From assembly GCF_001544875.2 (NCBI RefSeq), contig NZ_FCOA02000002.1, forward strand, positions 62,001 through 126,000: a stretch of 64,000 nt of DNA, given 5' to 3'. This DNA is from Caballeronia hypogeia. GTDB lineage: Bacteria; Pseudomonadota; Gammaproteobacteria; Burkholderiales; Burkholderiaceae. The notes beneath the pieces were generated by a model that saw only the letters and a program-made list of their open reading frames with translations, had not been told where the DNA came from and made no database searches. Both the position numbers and the translations under genes were made by a program. Shown here one piece after another: positions 45,823-54,599 of this stretch. How positions within the stretch are numbered: position 1 is the first letter of the stretch; every line of letters starts with the position of its first letter.

Positions 45823-46749
45823 ATGAAAGATCTCGTTCGTTCTCGCCTGATCTGGGCCGCGGTTTTGCTCGCGATCGTCGCGGCGACCTTGCCGTGGTGG
45901 CTCACCGGATACATCCTCGGCGTGCTCACGGTCGCGTACTACTTCGGCGTCTTCGCGATGTCGTGGGATCTGCTGTTCGGCTTCGCCGGCGAAGTCAATT
46001 TCGGGCCTACATTCCTGATCGGCCTGGGCGCGTATTCCGCCGCGATTCTCAACGCGCACGCCGGCGCGCCGATTGCGGTATGCGTGATGGCCGGCGGTCT
46101 CGTCGCGCTTGTCGGCGGCCTGTTGCTCGCGGTGCCCGCGTTGCGCTTGCGCGGTCCTTACTTCGGCCTCGTGACGCTGGTCGCGGTGTTGCTCCTGCAG
46201 AACGCGATCGTGATTTTCGCGGGCATCACCGGCGGCGAGATCGGCATGATGGTGCCCGATGTGATGTCGGTCGATGCGAGCAACAACTACTGGATCGCGC
46301 TCGCGTTCCTGATCGTCTGCGCGATCATCCTGTTCGGTCTGTCGCGCTCGGCGATAGGCCTCATCCTGCAGGCGAGCGGGCAGGACACGGTCGGCGCGCA
46401 GGCGCTCGGCTTCAACGTCGTCAAGCACAAGCTCGCGGCGTTCTGCATCAGCGCGGTATTCTCGGGCGTCGCGGGTGCCATGCTCGTGTTCTATCAGGGC
46501 ACGGCTTCGGTGAGCACGGTGGTCGATATCGGCATCGGCGTGCAGATCATCATCGCGGCTGTGCTCGGTGGACGGCGCACGATACTCGGCGCGGTGCTCG
46601 GCTCGATCTTTCTCATCGTCGCGGGCGAGTTCCTGCGGCCGCTCGGCCAGATCAACACGTTCGTGGTCGCGGCCGTCGCGCTCGCGGTCATCCTGTTCTT
46701 CCCGGATGGATTGCTCGGCAACATCCTGCGTGTGAGGGAGCGCGAATGA
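45823..46749 (+). CDS. Branched-chain-type ABC permease (LivM-like)
   Basis: 308 aa, about ten helices. SWDLLFGFAGEVNFGPTFLI, LRLRGPYFGLVTLVAVLLLQ and ALGFNVVKHKLAAFCISAVF match LivM. The stop overlaps the ATG of the fused ATPase gene (ATGA). Confidence 0.92.
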   Translation: MKDLVRSRLIWAAVLLAIVAATLPWWLTGYILGVLTVAYYFGVFAMSWDLLFGFAGEVNFGPTFLIGLGAYSAAILNAHAGAPIAVCVMAGGLVALVGGLLLAVPALRLRGPYFGLVTLVAVLLLQNAIVIFAGITGGEIGMMVPDVMSVDASNNYWIALAFLIVCAIILFGLSRSAIGLILQASGQDTVGAQALGFNVVKHKLAAFCISAVFSGVAGAMLVFYQGTASVSTVVDIGIGVQIIIAAVLGGRRTILGAVLGSIFLIVAGEFLRPLGQINTFVVAAVALAVILFFPDGLLGNILRVRERE

Positions 46750-48275
46750 ACGATCACGAGAACAGCGCGCCTCTGCTCTCCGTGCGCGGACTGACCAAGC
46801 GCTTCGGCGGTCTCGTCGCGGTGAACGACATCGGCTTCGATATCCGGCCAGGCGAAATACTCGGGCTGATCGGACCGAACGGCTCGGGCAAGTCCACGGT
46901 CATGAAGCTGATCATGGGCATCGAGCGGCCCAATGCGGGATCGATCAAGGTCGATGGCGTCGAGATGGCCGGCTGGCTGCCGCATCGCATCGCGCGCGCG
47001 GGCGTGGGCATCGTGTTTCAGCATTCGCGGCCGCTGCATCGGCAGACGGTGCTCGAACATATCAAGCTCGCGCTGCTGCCGGACTCGCTCGTGAAGCTCG
47101 CGGCCGATCCGCATGTGAACCGGCGCGCGCGCGAGATCGCGGAGCGCGTGGGTCTGAGCCGCGTGATGCATCGTCACCCGGCGACGCTGCCGTTCGCCGA
47201 TTTGCGCCGCATGGAGATGGCGAAGGCGATCGCGCGCGATCCGCGCGTCGTGCTCGTCGATGAACCTTTCGCCGGTCTCACGGCGGCCGAATCCGAAGCG
47301 TTTTCCGAACTGATTCGCGGCTTCCGCGCGGAAGGGCGAGCGGTGCTGCTCGTCGATCACAACGTGAAGAGTCTCGCGGCGCTCGCGGATCGCGTGCTCG
47401 CGATGTATCTCGGCGAGTACGTGGCAGAAGGCACGGCCGAGGAGGTGATGCGCAACGAGACCGTGCGACGCGTCTATCTCGGCGGCAAGATCGAAGCGCG
47501 CGATCGCGGCGTCCAAGTGGTGAACGACAAGCCCGAGATTCTTCGGGTCGAGGATGTGGGCGTGCTCTACGGCAAGGCGCGCGCGCTGGACAGCGTGAGC
47601 ATGCATGTGCGCGAAGGAGAGTTCGTGTCGGTCGTCGGCTTGAACGGCGCGGGCAAGACCACGCTCTTCAACGCGATCTCGGGACTCGTGCCTTATCACG
47701 GGACCATTCGTTATGGCGCGCGCGATCTGAAGGGCATGAGCGGCGCGGCGATCGCGCGCGCGGGCATCGTGCAATGTCCTGAAACGCGCGAGTTGTTTGG
47801 CGACATGACCGTGCGCGAGAACCTCGATCTCGGCGGCTATCACCTTTCCGACAAGATGCGCAAGGGTCAGCTCGAATGGTTATTCGAGCTATTCCCGATT
47901 CTCGAATCGCGGCAGACGCAAACGGCGCGCACGTTATCGGGCGGCGAACAGCAAATGCTCGCCATCGCCCGCGCGCTGATGATGCAACCCAAACTTCTCA
48001 TTCTCGACGAACCCACCCTGGGCCTCGCGCCCGTGATTCTCGAACAGCTATCGAAGGCGATGGATCTGATGCAGAAGACCACGCCGATCACCGTGCTGCT
48101 CGGCGAGCAGAACGTAACGTTTGCGCTGCCGCATGCGGATCGCGTGTATGTGCTGGAGCACGCGCGCATCGTGTGGGAGGGTAGCCCGTCTCGCTTCGAG
48201 AAAGAGATGGGGCGCGGGTTTCTGGAGGCGGTGCCTGCGGAACCCGGAGAAGCGGTGGCGCGCGCGCGAGTGTGA
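46746..48275 (+). CDS. Fused LivG-LivF ABC ATPase
   Basis: 509 aa with two ABC ATPase domains in one chain. Domain 1 (about 8-250, LivG-like): Walker A GPNGSGKST, Walker B VVLVDEPFAGL, H-loop LLVDHNV, but the signature position reads LPFADLRRME where LivG normally has L(P/S)YGxQRRLE. Domain 2 (about 265-495, LivF-like): GLNGAGKTT, LSGGEQQML, LLILDEPTLGL. In most bacteria these are separate genes. It powers the permease pair upstream. The weak first signature could mean one degenerate ATP site. Confidence 0.92.
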   Translation: MNDHENSAPLLSVRGLTKRFGGLVAVNDIGFDIRPGEILGLIGPNGSGKSTVMKLIMGIERPNAGSIKVDGVEMAGWLPHRIARAGVGIVFQHSRPLHRQTVLEHIKLALLPDSLVKLAADPHVNRRAREIAERVGLSRVMHRHPATLPFADLRRMEMAKAIARDPRVVLVDEPFAGLTAAESEAFSELIRGFRAEGRAVLLVDHNVKSLAALADRVLAMYLGEYVAEGTAEEVMRNETVRRVYLGGKIEARDRGVQVVNDKPEILRVEDVGVLYGKARALDSVSMHVREGEFVSVVGLNGAGKTTLFNAISGLVPYHGTIRYGARDLKGMSGAAIARAGIVQCPETRELFGDMTVRENLDLGGYHLSDKMRKGQLEWLFELFPILESRQTQTARTLSGGEQQMLAIARALMMQPKLLILDEPTLGLAPVILEQLSKAMDLMQKTTPITVLLGEQNVTFALPHADRVYVLEHARIVWEGSPSRFEKEMGRGFLEAVPAEPGEAVARARV

Positions 48276-48304
48276 GACGCGCACGATTCTTTAAAGAACT
48301 ATTT

Positions 48305-48356
48305 GCGAACGCAGCATGGCAAAGTTATCGGAAGTTATCGCGTTCGCGGCTTTTCT
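48305..48356 (+). terminator. Terminator-like hairpin after the ABC operon
   Basis: GCGAACGC and GCGTTCGC form a perfect 8-bp stem with a 27-nt loop, followed by GGCTTTTCT. The loop holds a tandem AGTTATCG repeat. Located 30 nt past the ATPase stop. Confidence 0.5.
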
Positions 48357-48488
48357 CTGACTAAACCGACTGTTGCTAAAACCACGACACGCCTTGCTAC
48401 GAGTCGCGCGCTTCGATATTGGATGTGATAAAAATCGGCTGCTCATTCGAGTCTTACAAAAAACCGATAACTACACTTCCGACACATC

Positions 48489-49625
48489 ATGAAGACATTC
48501 ACATCGCGTGCCGTTGCAGGCATCGGCGTGTCGCTGATCGCGCTCGCCTGTCAGTCCGCATTCGCGCAAAGCTCGGTCACGCTGTATGGTGTCGCCGACG
48601 TGAGCGTGCGCTATCTGACGAACGCGAACGCCAATAACGACGGCAAGCTGTACATGACGAACGGCGCGATCACCAATAGCCGCATCGGCTTCAAGGGTGT
48701 CGAAGATCTCGGCGGCGGCCTCAAGGCGATCTTCCAGCTGGAAAGCGGCGTGGAACTGGAGAACGGCCAGTACTCGGACAGCGCGCGCGCATTCAATCGC
48801 GCGGCCTTCGTCGGCCTGTCGAGCCAGTACGGCACGGTCACGCTCGGCCGTCAGAAGACGCCGCTGTTCGATACGCTCTCCGACACCTACGATCCGCTCA
48901 CCGTCGGCAATTACTTCGAGAACGCATGGCTGCCGGTGGCGCTGGGCGCGGGCCTCTATGCCGACAACGCGGTGAAGTACAACGGCACGTTCGCGGGTCT
49001 GACGATCGGCGCGATGTACTCGTTCGGCACCAACTACACGGCAACCGGCGCGGGCGGTTTTTCGGGCCAGGTTCCGGGCCATATGGGCGCGGGCAACATG
49101 TACGGCTTCACGGCCTCGTATGCGATGGGCCCGCTGTCCATCGGCGGCGGCTATCAGCAAAACAGCGACAACTCCGCCAACAAGCAGAAGATCTGGAACG
49201 CCAACGCGGTCTATACGATCGGCGCGGCGAAGCTTTATGTGGGCTATCTGCACTCGACCGATGACACGGGCTTCGTCGACAGCATCCTGCAGCAGCGCGG
49301 GCTCGTATCCGGCACGGACATCCTGAAGGGCTCGGGCCGCCGCGACGATGGACCGTTCGCGGGCGTCACGTATCAGGTCACGCCGGCGCTTCTGCTCACG
49401 GGTGCGTTCTACTACGATCACATGAAGAACGCGGCGATCGGCGGCGGCGCGACCGGCAGCGGCAATCGCTATACCGGCGTCGCGCTCGCGGAATATGCGC
49501 TTTCCAAGCGCACCGAAGTGTACGGCACGGTGGACTTCAACAAGGTCACGGGGGCAGCTGATGTCGAGCTGCCGGGCCGCTCGAACCAGACCGGCGTGTC
49601 GATCGGCTTGCGCAATATCTTCTGA
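48489..49625 (+). CDS. Gram-negative porin (OmpC-like, Burkholderia type)
   Basis: 378 aa. Signal peptide RAVAGIGVSLIALACQSAFA, first strand QSSVTLYGVADVSVRYLTNA, SRIGFKGVEDLGGGLKAIFQ and terminal RNIF with C-terminal Phe: a 16-strand trimeric porin. It may serve the ABC operon upstream, but a terminator-like hairpin lies between them. It ends 8 nt from the convergent galM stop. Confidence 0.93.
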   Translation: MKTFTSRAVAGIGVSLIALACQSAFAQSSVTLYGVADVSVRYLTNANANNDGKLYMTNGAITNSRIGFKGVEDLGGGLKAIFQLESGVELENGQYSDSARAFNRAAFVGLSSQYGTVTLGRQKTPLFDTLSDTYDPLTVGNYFENAWLPVALGAGLYADNAVKYNGTFAGLTIGAMYSFGTNYTATGAGGFSGQVPGHMGAGNMYGFTASYAMGPLSIGGGYQQNSDNSANKQKIWNANAVYTIGAAKLYVGYLHSTDDTGFVDSILQQRGLVSGTDILKGSGRRDDGPFAGVTYQVTPALLLTGAFYYDHMKNAAIGGGATGSGNRYTGVALAEYALSKRTEVYGTVDFNKVTGAADVELPGRSNQTGVSIGLRNIF

Positions 49626-49633
49626 TCGCGCGT

Positions 49634-50665
49634 TCAGCGCACGCGCAGCGTATAGCGCGTGCGCTGTCGATACACCTCACCGGGGCGCAGCACCGCATGC
49701 CCGCCGTCCATGTTGATCTCGTTCGGAAAGCCTCCCGCTTCGAGACACAGTCCCGCATGCTTGCGATAACGCGCACCGCCGCGCGCCGCCACGCCTTCCA
49801 GATGATTCCCCGTATAGAACTGCAGGCCGTGCGCATCGCTGGCGACGAGCAGTTCGCGTCCGCTCGACGGATCGAACAGCGAGGCCACCGCGCGCGGTGC
49901 TTTCGCATCGTCGAAGATATAGCAATGGTCGAAGCCGCCCGCGAGCTTCAGTTGCTCGTTCGAAAGCGCGAGGCGCTCGCCGATGGTCTGCGGCGTATGG
50001 CAATCGAACGCGGTATTGGTCGCATCTTCACGCGCGACGGGAATCGACCCTGCATCGATCGCGAAGAACTCGCGCGCATGAATCGTGATGCGATGATCGC
50101 GAACGCTCGCGTCCTCTCCCTGCTCGCCGCTGAGATTGAAGTACGCGTGGTTCGTCAGGTTGACGGGCGTGGGCGCATCGGTGCGGGCTTCGTAATCGAG
50201 CGATAGCGTTCCGTCATCGGCGAGCGCATAGCGCACGGTGACATCGAGATTGCCGGGAAAGCCCGCCGCGCCCGCGGGCGAACGCAAGTGCATGACGAGC
50301 ACGCCGTCCACATGTTCCGCTCGCCACATCTGCCGATGAAACCCCGCCGAGCCGCCATGCAGATGATTCGCGCCTTCGTTGGCCTCGACTTCGTGCGTGA
50401 GGCCATCGAGCACGTAGCGTGCATCGCGAATGCGATTGGCCCAGCGCCCGATGATGCCGCCCATGAACGCGGTGCTGTCGAGATACTCGGCGGGCGTGTC
50501 GTGCCCGAGCAGAACGTCGTCGAGATGGCCCGCGCGATCGGGCGCATGCCACGACACGAGCGTCGCGCCCAGATCGCTGATGTCGACGCGCATGCCCGAG
50601 GCATTGCGCAGGGTATGGAGATGCATGTCGCCCCATGGACGAACGTCGATGGCAGAGGTAGTCAT
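49634..50665 (-). CDS. galM: Aldose 1-epimerase (galactose mutarotase)
   Basis: 343 aa. Catalytic and binding residues are visible in GANHLHGGSAGFHRQMW, VNLTNHAYFNLSGE (acid His) and CLEAGGFPNEINMDG (base Glu). It interconverts alpha and beta anomers of hexoses in the cytoplasm. Upstream gene 30 nt away is a HAD phosphatase on the same strand, probably co-transcribed. Confidence 0.94.
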   Translation of the reverse strand: MTTSAIDVRPWGDMHLHTLRNASGMRVDISDLGATLVSWHAPDRAGHLDDVLLGHDTPAEYLDSTAFMGGIIGRWANRIRDARYVLDGLTHEVEANEGANHLHGGSAGFHRQMWRAEHVDGVLVMHLRSPAGAAGFPGNLDVTVRYALADDGTLSLDYEARTDAPTPVNLTNHAYFNLSGEQGEDASVRDHRITIHAREFFAIDAGSIPVAREDATNTAFDCHTPQTIGERLALSNEQLKLAGGFDHCYIFDDAKAPRAVASLFDPSSGRELLVASDAHGLQFYTGNHLEGVAARGGARYRKHAGLCLEAGGFPNEINMDGGHAVLRPGEVYRQRTRYTLRVR

Positions 50666-50695
50666 GCGCGCGATCTTCTCACGATTCGGCGGGCT

Positions 50696-51370
50696 TCACG
50701 GCCGCGCCGCGACTTCATCGAGATGCAGCAGCAGATCGGCCGGATCTTCGTAGACGCGCAGCGCGCCCGAGCGCTCCAGTTCGTCGCTGCCGTAGCCGCC
50801 CGACAGGAGGCCCACGCCGAGCGAGCGGCAACGTCGCGCGGCCAGCATGTCCCAGATGCTGTCGCCGACCACGACCGTATGTTCGATCGGCACATTCAGG
50901 CGCGCGGCGGCGGCGAGGAACAGATCGGGATCGGGCTTCGCGTACTTGACCTGATCGCGCGTGACGACCACCTGCTTCGACGGATCGACGCCCAGCGCTT
51001 CGAGATTGACCTGCGCCGTTTCCATGCGTCCGCTCGTCGCGATCGCCCAGCGTGTGCCCGCCTGTGTCAGCGCGTCGAGCAGTTCGCGCGCGCCGGGAAG
51101 CGGACAGACCTGAGCGCGCAGACGCTTGTAGGCCTCGGCATGCAGCGCGCGCAACCGTTCGACGCGGTCCGCGCTGATCTCGCCGTGCGTCTCGCGCAAC
51201 AACTGATTGGTGAAAAGACCGCCGCTCATGCCGATCTTCCGGTGAATGCGCCACACCGACAACTCGATGCCCTCTGCGTCCAGCGCTTCCTTCCACGCCA
51301 GCACATGCTGATAGACGCTGTCCACCAGCGTGCCGTCAAGATCGAAGAGAAATGAGGTTTCTATGCGCAT
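50696..51370 (-). CDS. HAD-superfamily phosphatase
   Basis: 224 aa with all HAD motifs: FLFDLDGTLVDSVYQH (nucleophile Asp), WAIATSGRMETAQ (motif II), KYAKPDPDLF (motif III Lys) and VVGDSIWDMLAARR (motif IV). Cap domain C1 type, so beta-phosphoglucomutase- or phosphoglycolate-phosphatase-like small sugar phosphates are possible. Confidence 0.92.
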   Translation of the reverse strand: MRIETSFLFDLDGTLVDSVYQHVLAWKEALDAEGIELSVWRIHRKIGMSGGLFTNQLLRETHGEISADRVERLRALHAEAYKRLRAQVCPLPGARELLDALTQAGTRWAIATSGRMETAQVNLEALGVDPSKQVVVTRDQVKYAKPDPDLFLAAAARLNVPIEHTVVVGDSIWDMLAARRCRSLGVGLLSGGYGSDELERSGALRVYEDPADLLLHLDEVAARP

Positions 51371-51537
51371 GAAGCTCTCCCATTGAATGTGTCGTATCCG
51401 GCTTCATCATACGCAGGATCGAGCGCGCGGGCCTTCGCGGATGCGATAATCGAGGTTTGCGCCGTGAGGGGCCTCGCGCGCGGAAAGTACGCATAATCAA
51501 GCGAAATTTGCATCAATTACGCATCCCGGAGCCTATC

Positions 51538-52656
51538 TTGACACGCATTGACAATCCCTCCCGCGATCAGGAAACCGGCGTGGCCGACTCCACGCAAGAC
51601 ATCACGCGCATCGACGACACGCGCATCGGCGCGGTGCGCCCGCTGATTTCTCCGGCGCTGCTGCTAGACGAACTGCCGGTCACGCCCGGCGTGCAGACGC
51701 TCGTCGAAGAAAGCCGCGCGGCGATCGCCAGGATTCTTCACGGGCGAGATGACAGGCTCGTCGTTGTCGTCGGACCGTGCTCCATTCACGATCACGACCA
51801 GGCGATGGAATACGCGCAGCGCCTGAAGACGGTCGCGGACCGGCTGCGCGATGATCTCCTCGTCGTGATGCGCGTGTACTTCGAGAAGCCGCGCACCACG
51901 GTGGGCTGGAAGGGCTATATCAACGACCCGCGTCTCGACGGCAGCTTCCGCATCAACGAGGGCCTGCGCCGCGCGCGCGAACTTTTGCTCGACATAAGCG
52001 GCCTGGGCCTGCCCACGGCGACCGAATTCCTCGATCTGCTGAGCCCGCAATACATCGCCGATCTGATCGCGTGGGGCGCGATCGGCGCGCGCACGACGGA
52101 GAGCCAGAGTCATCGGCAACTGGCGTCGGGGTTGAGTTGTCCGATCGGTTTCAAGAACGGCACCGACGGCGGCGTGCAGGTCGCGGCGGACGCGATCGTC
52201 GCGGCGCGCGCGAGCCACGCGTTCATGGGCATGACCAAGATGGGCATGGCCGCGATCTTCGAAACGCGCGGCAACGACGACTGTCACGTGATTCTGCGCG
52301 GTGGCAAGAAAGGCCCGAACTACGACGCCGAAAGCGTCGCGGCGGCGTGCGGCGCGCTCGCCACGCTCGGCCAGCGCGAACAGGTGATGATCGACTGCTC
52401 GCACGCGAACTCGAACAAGTCGCATCTGCGCCAGGCCGATGTCGCGCAGGACATTGCGCGGCAACTCGAAGCGGGCGAGCGCCGCATTACGGGCGTGATG
52501 ATCGAGAGCCATCTGGAGGAGGGCCGTCAGGATCTCAAGCCGGGCGTGCCGTTGAAGCATGGCGTATCGATCACGGATGCCTGCCTCGGCTGGACGCAAA
52601 GCGAGCCGGTGCTCGAACTGCTTGCGCAGGCAGTGAGAAAGCGCCGCGCGGGATAA
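51538..52656 (+). CDS. 3-Deoxy-7-phosphoheptulonate (DAHP) synthase, class I
   Basis: 372 aa. GPCSIHDHDQAMEYAQRL, MRVYFEKPRTTVGWKGYIND, TESQSHRQLASGLSCPIGFK and DCSHANSNKSHLRQ are AroF/G/H hallmarks. It condenses PEP and erythrose 4-phosphate, the first step of aromatic amino acid synthesis. The start is taken as TTG 51538 with GGAG 6 nt upstream, giving the family's usual length; no ATG fits. Which aromatic amino acid inhibits it cannot be read here. Confidence 0.94.
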   Translation: MTRIDNPSRDQETGVADSTQDITRIDDTRIGAVRPLISPALLLDELPVTPGVQTLVEESRAAIARILHGRDDRLVVVVGPCSIHDHDQAMEYAQRLKTVADRLRDDLLVVMRVYFEKPRTTVGWKGYINDPRLDGSFRINEGLRRARELLLDISGLGLPTATEFLDLLSPQYIADLIAWGAIGARTTESQSHRQLASGLSCPIGFKNGTDGGVQVAADAIVAARASHAFMGMTKMGMAAIFETRGNDDCHVILRGGKKGPNYDAESVAAACGALATLGQREQVMIDCSHANSNKSHLRQADVAQDIARQLEAGERRITGVMIESHLEEGRQDLKPGVPLKHGVSITDACLGWTQSEPVLELLAQAVRKRRAG

Positions 52657-52786
52657 TCGCGCTCGGGCCAACGAGTGACATGGGCGAAGCACCAGGGCAG
52701 TGCAACGATTCACAAAAGCTTCACTCAAGTTAGTGCTGCGCCGGACGATAGTTCTGACGATAGACCGTTCGTTCGAAAACAGCCCC

Positions 52787-54595
52787 ATGTCCCTCAGTCT
52801 GTGCGCCCCCGAGACGCATGCTCCCAGCATCCGGCAACTCATCGCGTCGAACGCGTTGAGGGCCGTGTTTCAGCCTATCGTGCGTTTCGCCGATGGCGAG
52901 ATCATCGGCTATGAAGGGCTGATTCGCGGTCCGGCGGGCACGGCACTCGAATCACCCGCGGCGCTCTTCGAGCAGGCGGCGCACGAACAGCAGACCATCG
53001 CGCTCGAACAGGCGGCGGCGCGCGCGTGCATCGCCGCGTTCGCGCGGCTCGCGCGCAGCGGGCTGCTGTTCGTGAACTTCAGCGCGGCTGCGATCGAATC
53101 GAGCATCATCGAGTGCCAGACGCCGGGCGATCTCGCGCGCGCGGGCGGGCTCGATGCGAAGCGGCTCGTCGTCGAACTGACCGAGCAGAGCGTGATCGCC
53201 GATGCCGATCGCTTCGGCGCGAGCGTGCGTGCGCTGCGCGCGTCCGGCTCGCAATTCGCGCTCGACGATTACGGCAGCGCGAACGCGTCGATGAATCTAT
53301 GGGTGCGCCTCGCGCCGCACTACGTGAAGATCGACCGCTTCTTCGTCGCGGATATCGCGCGCGATCCGCTCAAGTTCGAGGCCGTGAAGGCGATGGTGTC
53401 GTTCGCCAATGCGAGCGGCGCGCTGCTGATCGCGGAAGGCATCGAGACCCAGGCGGATCTGGAGATCGTGCGCGATCTCGGCATTGCGTGCGCGCAGGGC
53501 TATCTGCTCGGCCGCCCGGCGGCGTCACCCGATGCGCGCTTGCCCGAACCGGTCGCAAACGCGCTGCGCTCGGGACAGATCGCGGTCTATCCGGCGCGCA
53601 CGCGCACGAGCGCGACCGCCGACATGAACGCCGTGCTGCTGGAGCGAATGCTCGTCGAAGCGCCGGCGCTCACGGTGAGGTCGCGCAACGACGATGTCGT
53701 GCGGCTCTTCAACGCGATGCCGTTGCTGCACGCGGTCGCGATCGTCGACGACGGCAGGCCCGTCGCCCTGATCAATCGCAGGTCGTTCATGGATCAATAT
53801 GCGTTGCCGTATCACCGCGAAGTCTTCGGCAAGCGGCCGTGCATGCAGTTCGCCAATGTCACGCCGCTCGTGGTCGAGCGCGGTTCGACGCTGGAGCAGA
53901 TCGCGCGCCTGTTCGCGAGCGACGACCAGCGCGACTTGTCGGATGGCTTCATCGTCACGGACAACGGGCGCTATGTTGGTCTCGGGACGGGCGCGAGCAT
54001 GGTGCGCGCGGTGACCGAGGTGCGTGTGGAAGCGGCGCGCTACGCGAATCCGCTGACCTTCCTGCCGGGCAACGTGCCGTTGAATTCGCATATCGACCGG
54101 CTGGTCGCGCATGGTTCGGCGTTCGTCGCGTGTTACTTCGATCTGGATCACTTCAAGCCGTTCAACGACCGATATGGCTATTGGCAGGGCGATGAAGTGC
54201 TGAAGGCGACGGCAAACACGCTTGCTTCAGTGTGCGAGCCGACGCGTGACTTTCTGGGGCATGTCGGCGGGGATGACTTTCTGCTGCTGTTCCAGAGCGA
54301 TGACTGGCGTGAGCGGATCGAGCAGGCGATCGCGGCGTTCAACGAACTGGTCAAACGCTTCTATGCACCGGAAGAGCGGCTCGCGGGCGGCATTCTCGGG
54401 ACCGACCGCCTGGGGCGGCCGACGTTTTTCGGCTTCGTGCGCTTATCCGCGGGCGCGGTTTGCATCGAGGCGGGCGCGGCGCGGGGAAGCGCGCATGTGA
54501 GCACGGTCGCGGCGGTGGCGAAGCGCTGGGCGAAGGAACATACGCGCGGCTTCGCGGTGCTGGAGCTGGCCGAGTTCGATACGGGGACGATATAG
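52787..54595 (+). CDS. EAL-CBS-GGDEF cyclic-di-GMP protein
   Basis: 602 aa in the order EAL (about 14-252), CBS pair (about 268-421), GGDEF (about 424-600). EAL catalytic positions are kept: EGL in GYEGLIRG, the Asn in LFVNFSAAAIE, VELTEQS, LDDYGSA, VKIDRFF, AEGIET and QGYLLGRP, so phosphodiesterase activity is likely. The GGDEF motif reads GGDDF, and the I-site RxxD position reads RDFL, so cyclase activity and product inhibition are doubtful. No transmembrane segment. An upstream in-frame ATG at 52700 is possible. Confidence 0.9.
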   Translation: MSLSLCAPETHAPSIRQLIASNALRAVFQPIVRFADGEIIGYEGLIRGPAGTALESPAALFEQAAHEQQTIALEQAAARACIAAFARLARSGLLFVNFSAAAIESSIIECQTPGDLARAGGLDAKRLVVELTEQSVIADADRFGASVRALRASGSQFALDDYGSANASMNLWVRLAPHYVKIDRFFVADIARDPLKFEAVKAMVSFANASGALLIAEGIETQADLEIVRDLGIACAQGYLLGRPAASPDARLPEPVANALRSGQIAVYPARTRTSATADMNAVLLERMLVEAPALTVRSRNDDVVRLFNAMPLLHAVAIVDDGRPVALINRRSFMDQYALPYHREVFGKRPCMQFANVTPLVVERGSTLEQIARLFASDDQRDLSDGFIVTDNGRYVGLGTGASMVRAVTEVRVEAARYANPLTFLPGNVPLNSHIDRLVAHGSAFVACYFDLDHFKPFNDRYGYWQGDEVLKATANTLASVCEPTRDFLGHVGGDDFLLLFQSDDWRERIEQAIAAFNELVKRFYAPEERLAGGILGTDRLGRPTFFGFVRLSAGAVCIEAGAARGSAHVSTVAAVAKRWAKEHTRGFAVLELAEFDTGTI

Positions 54596-54599
54596 GGCG

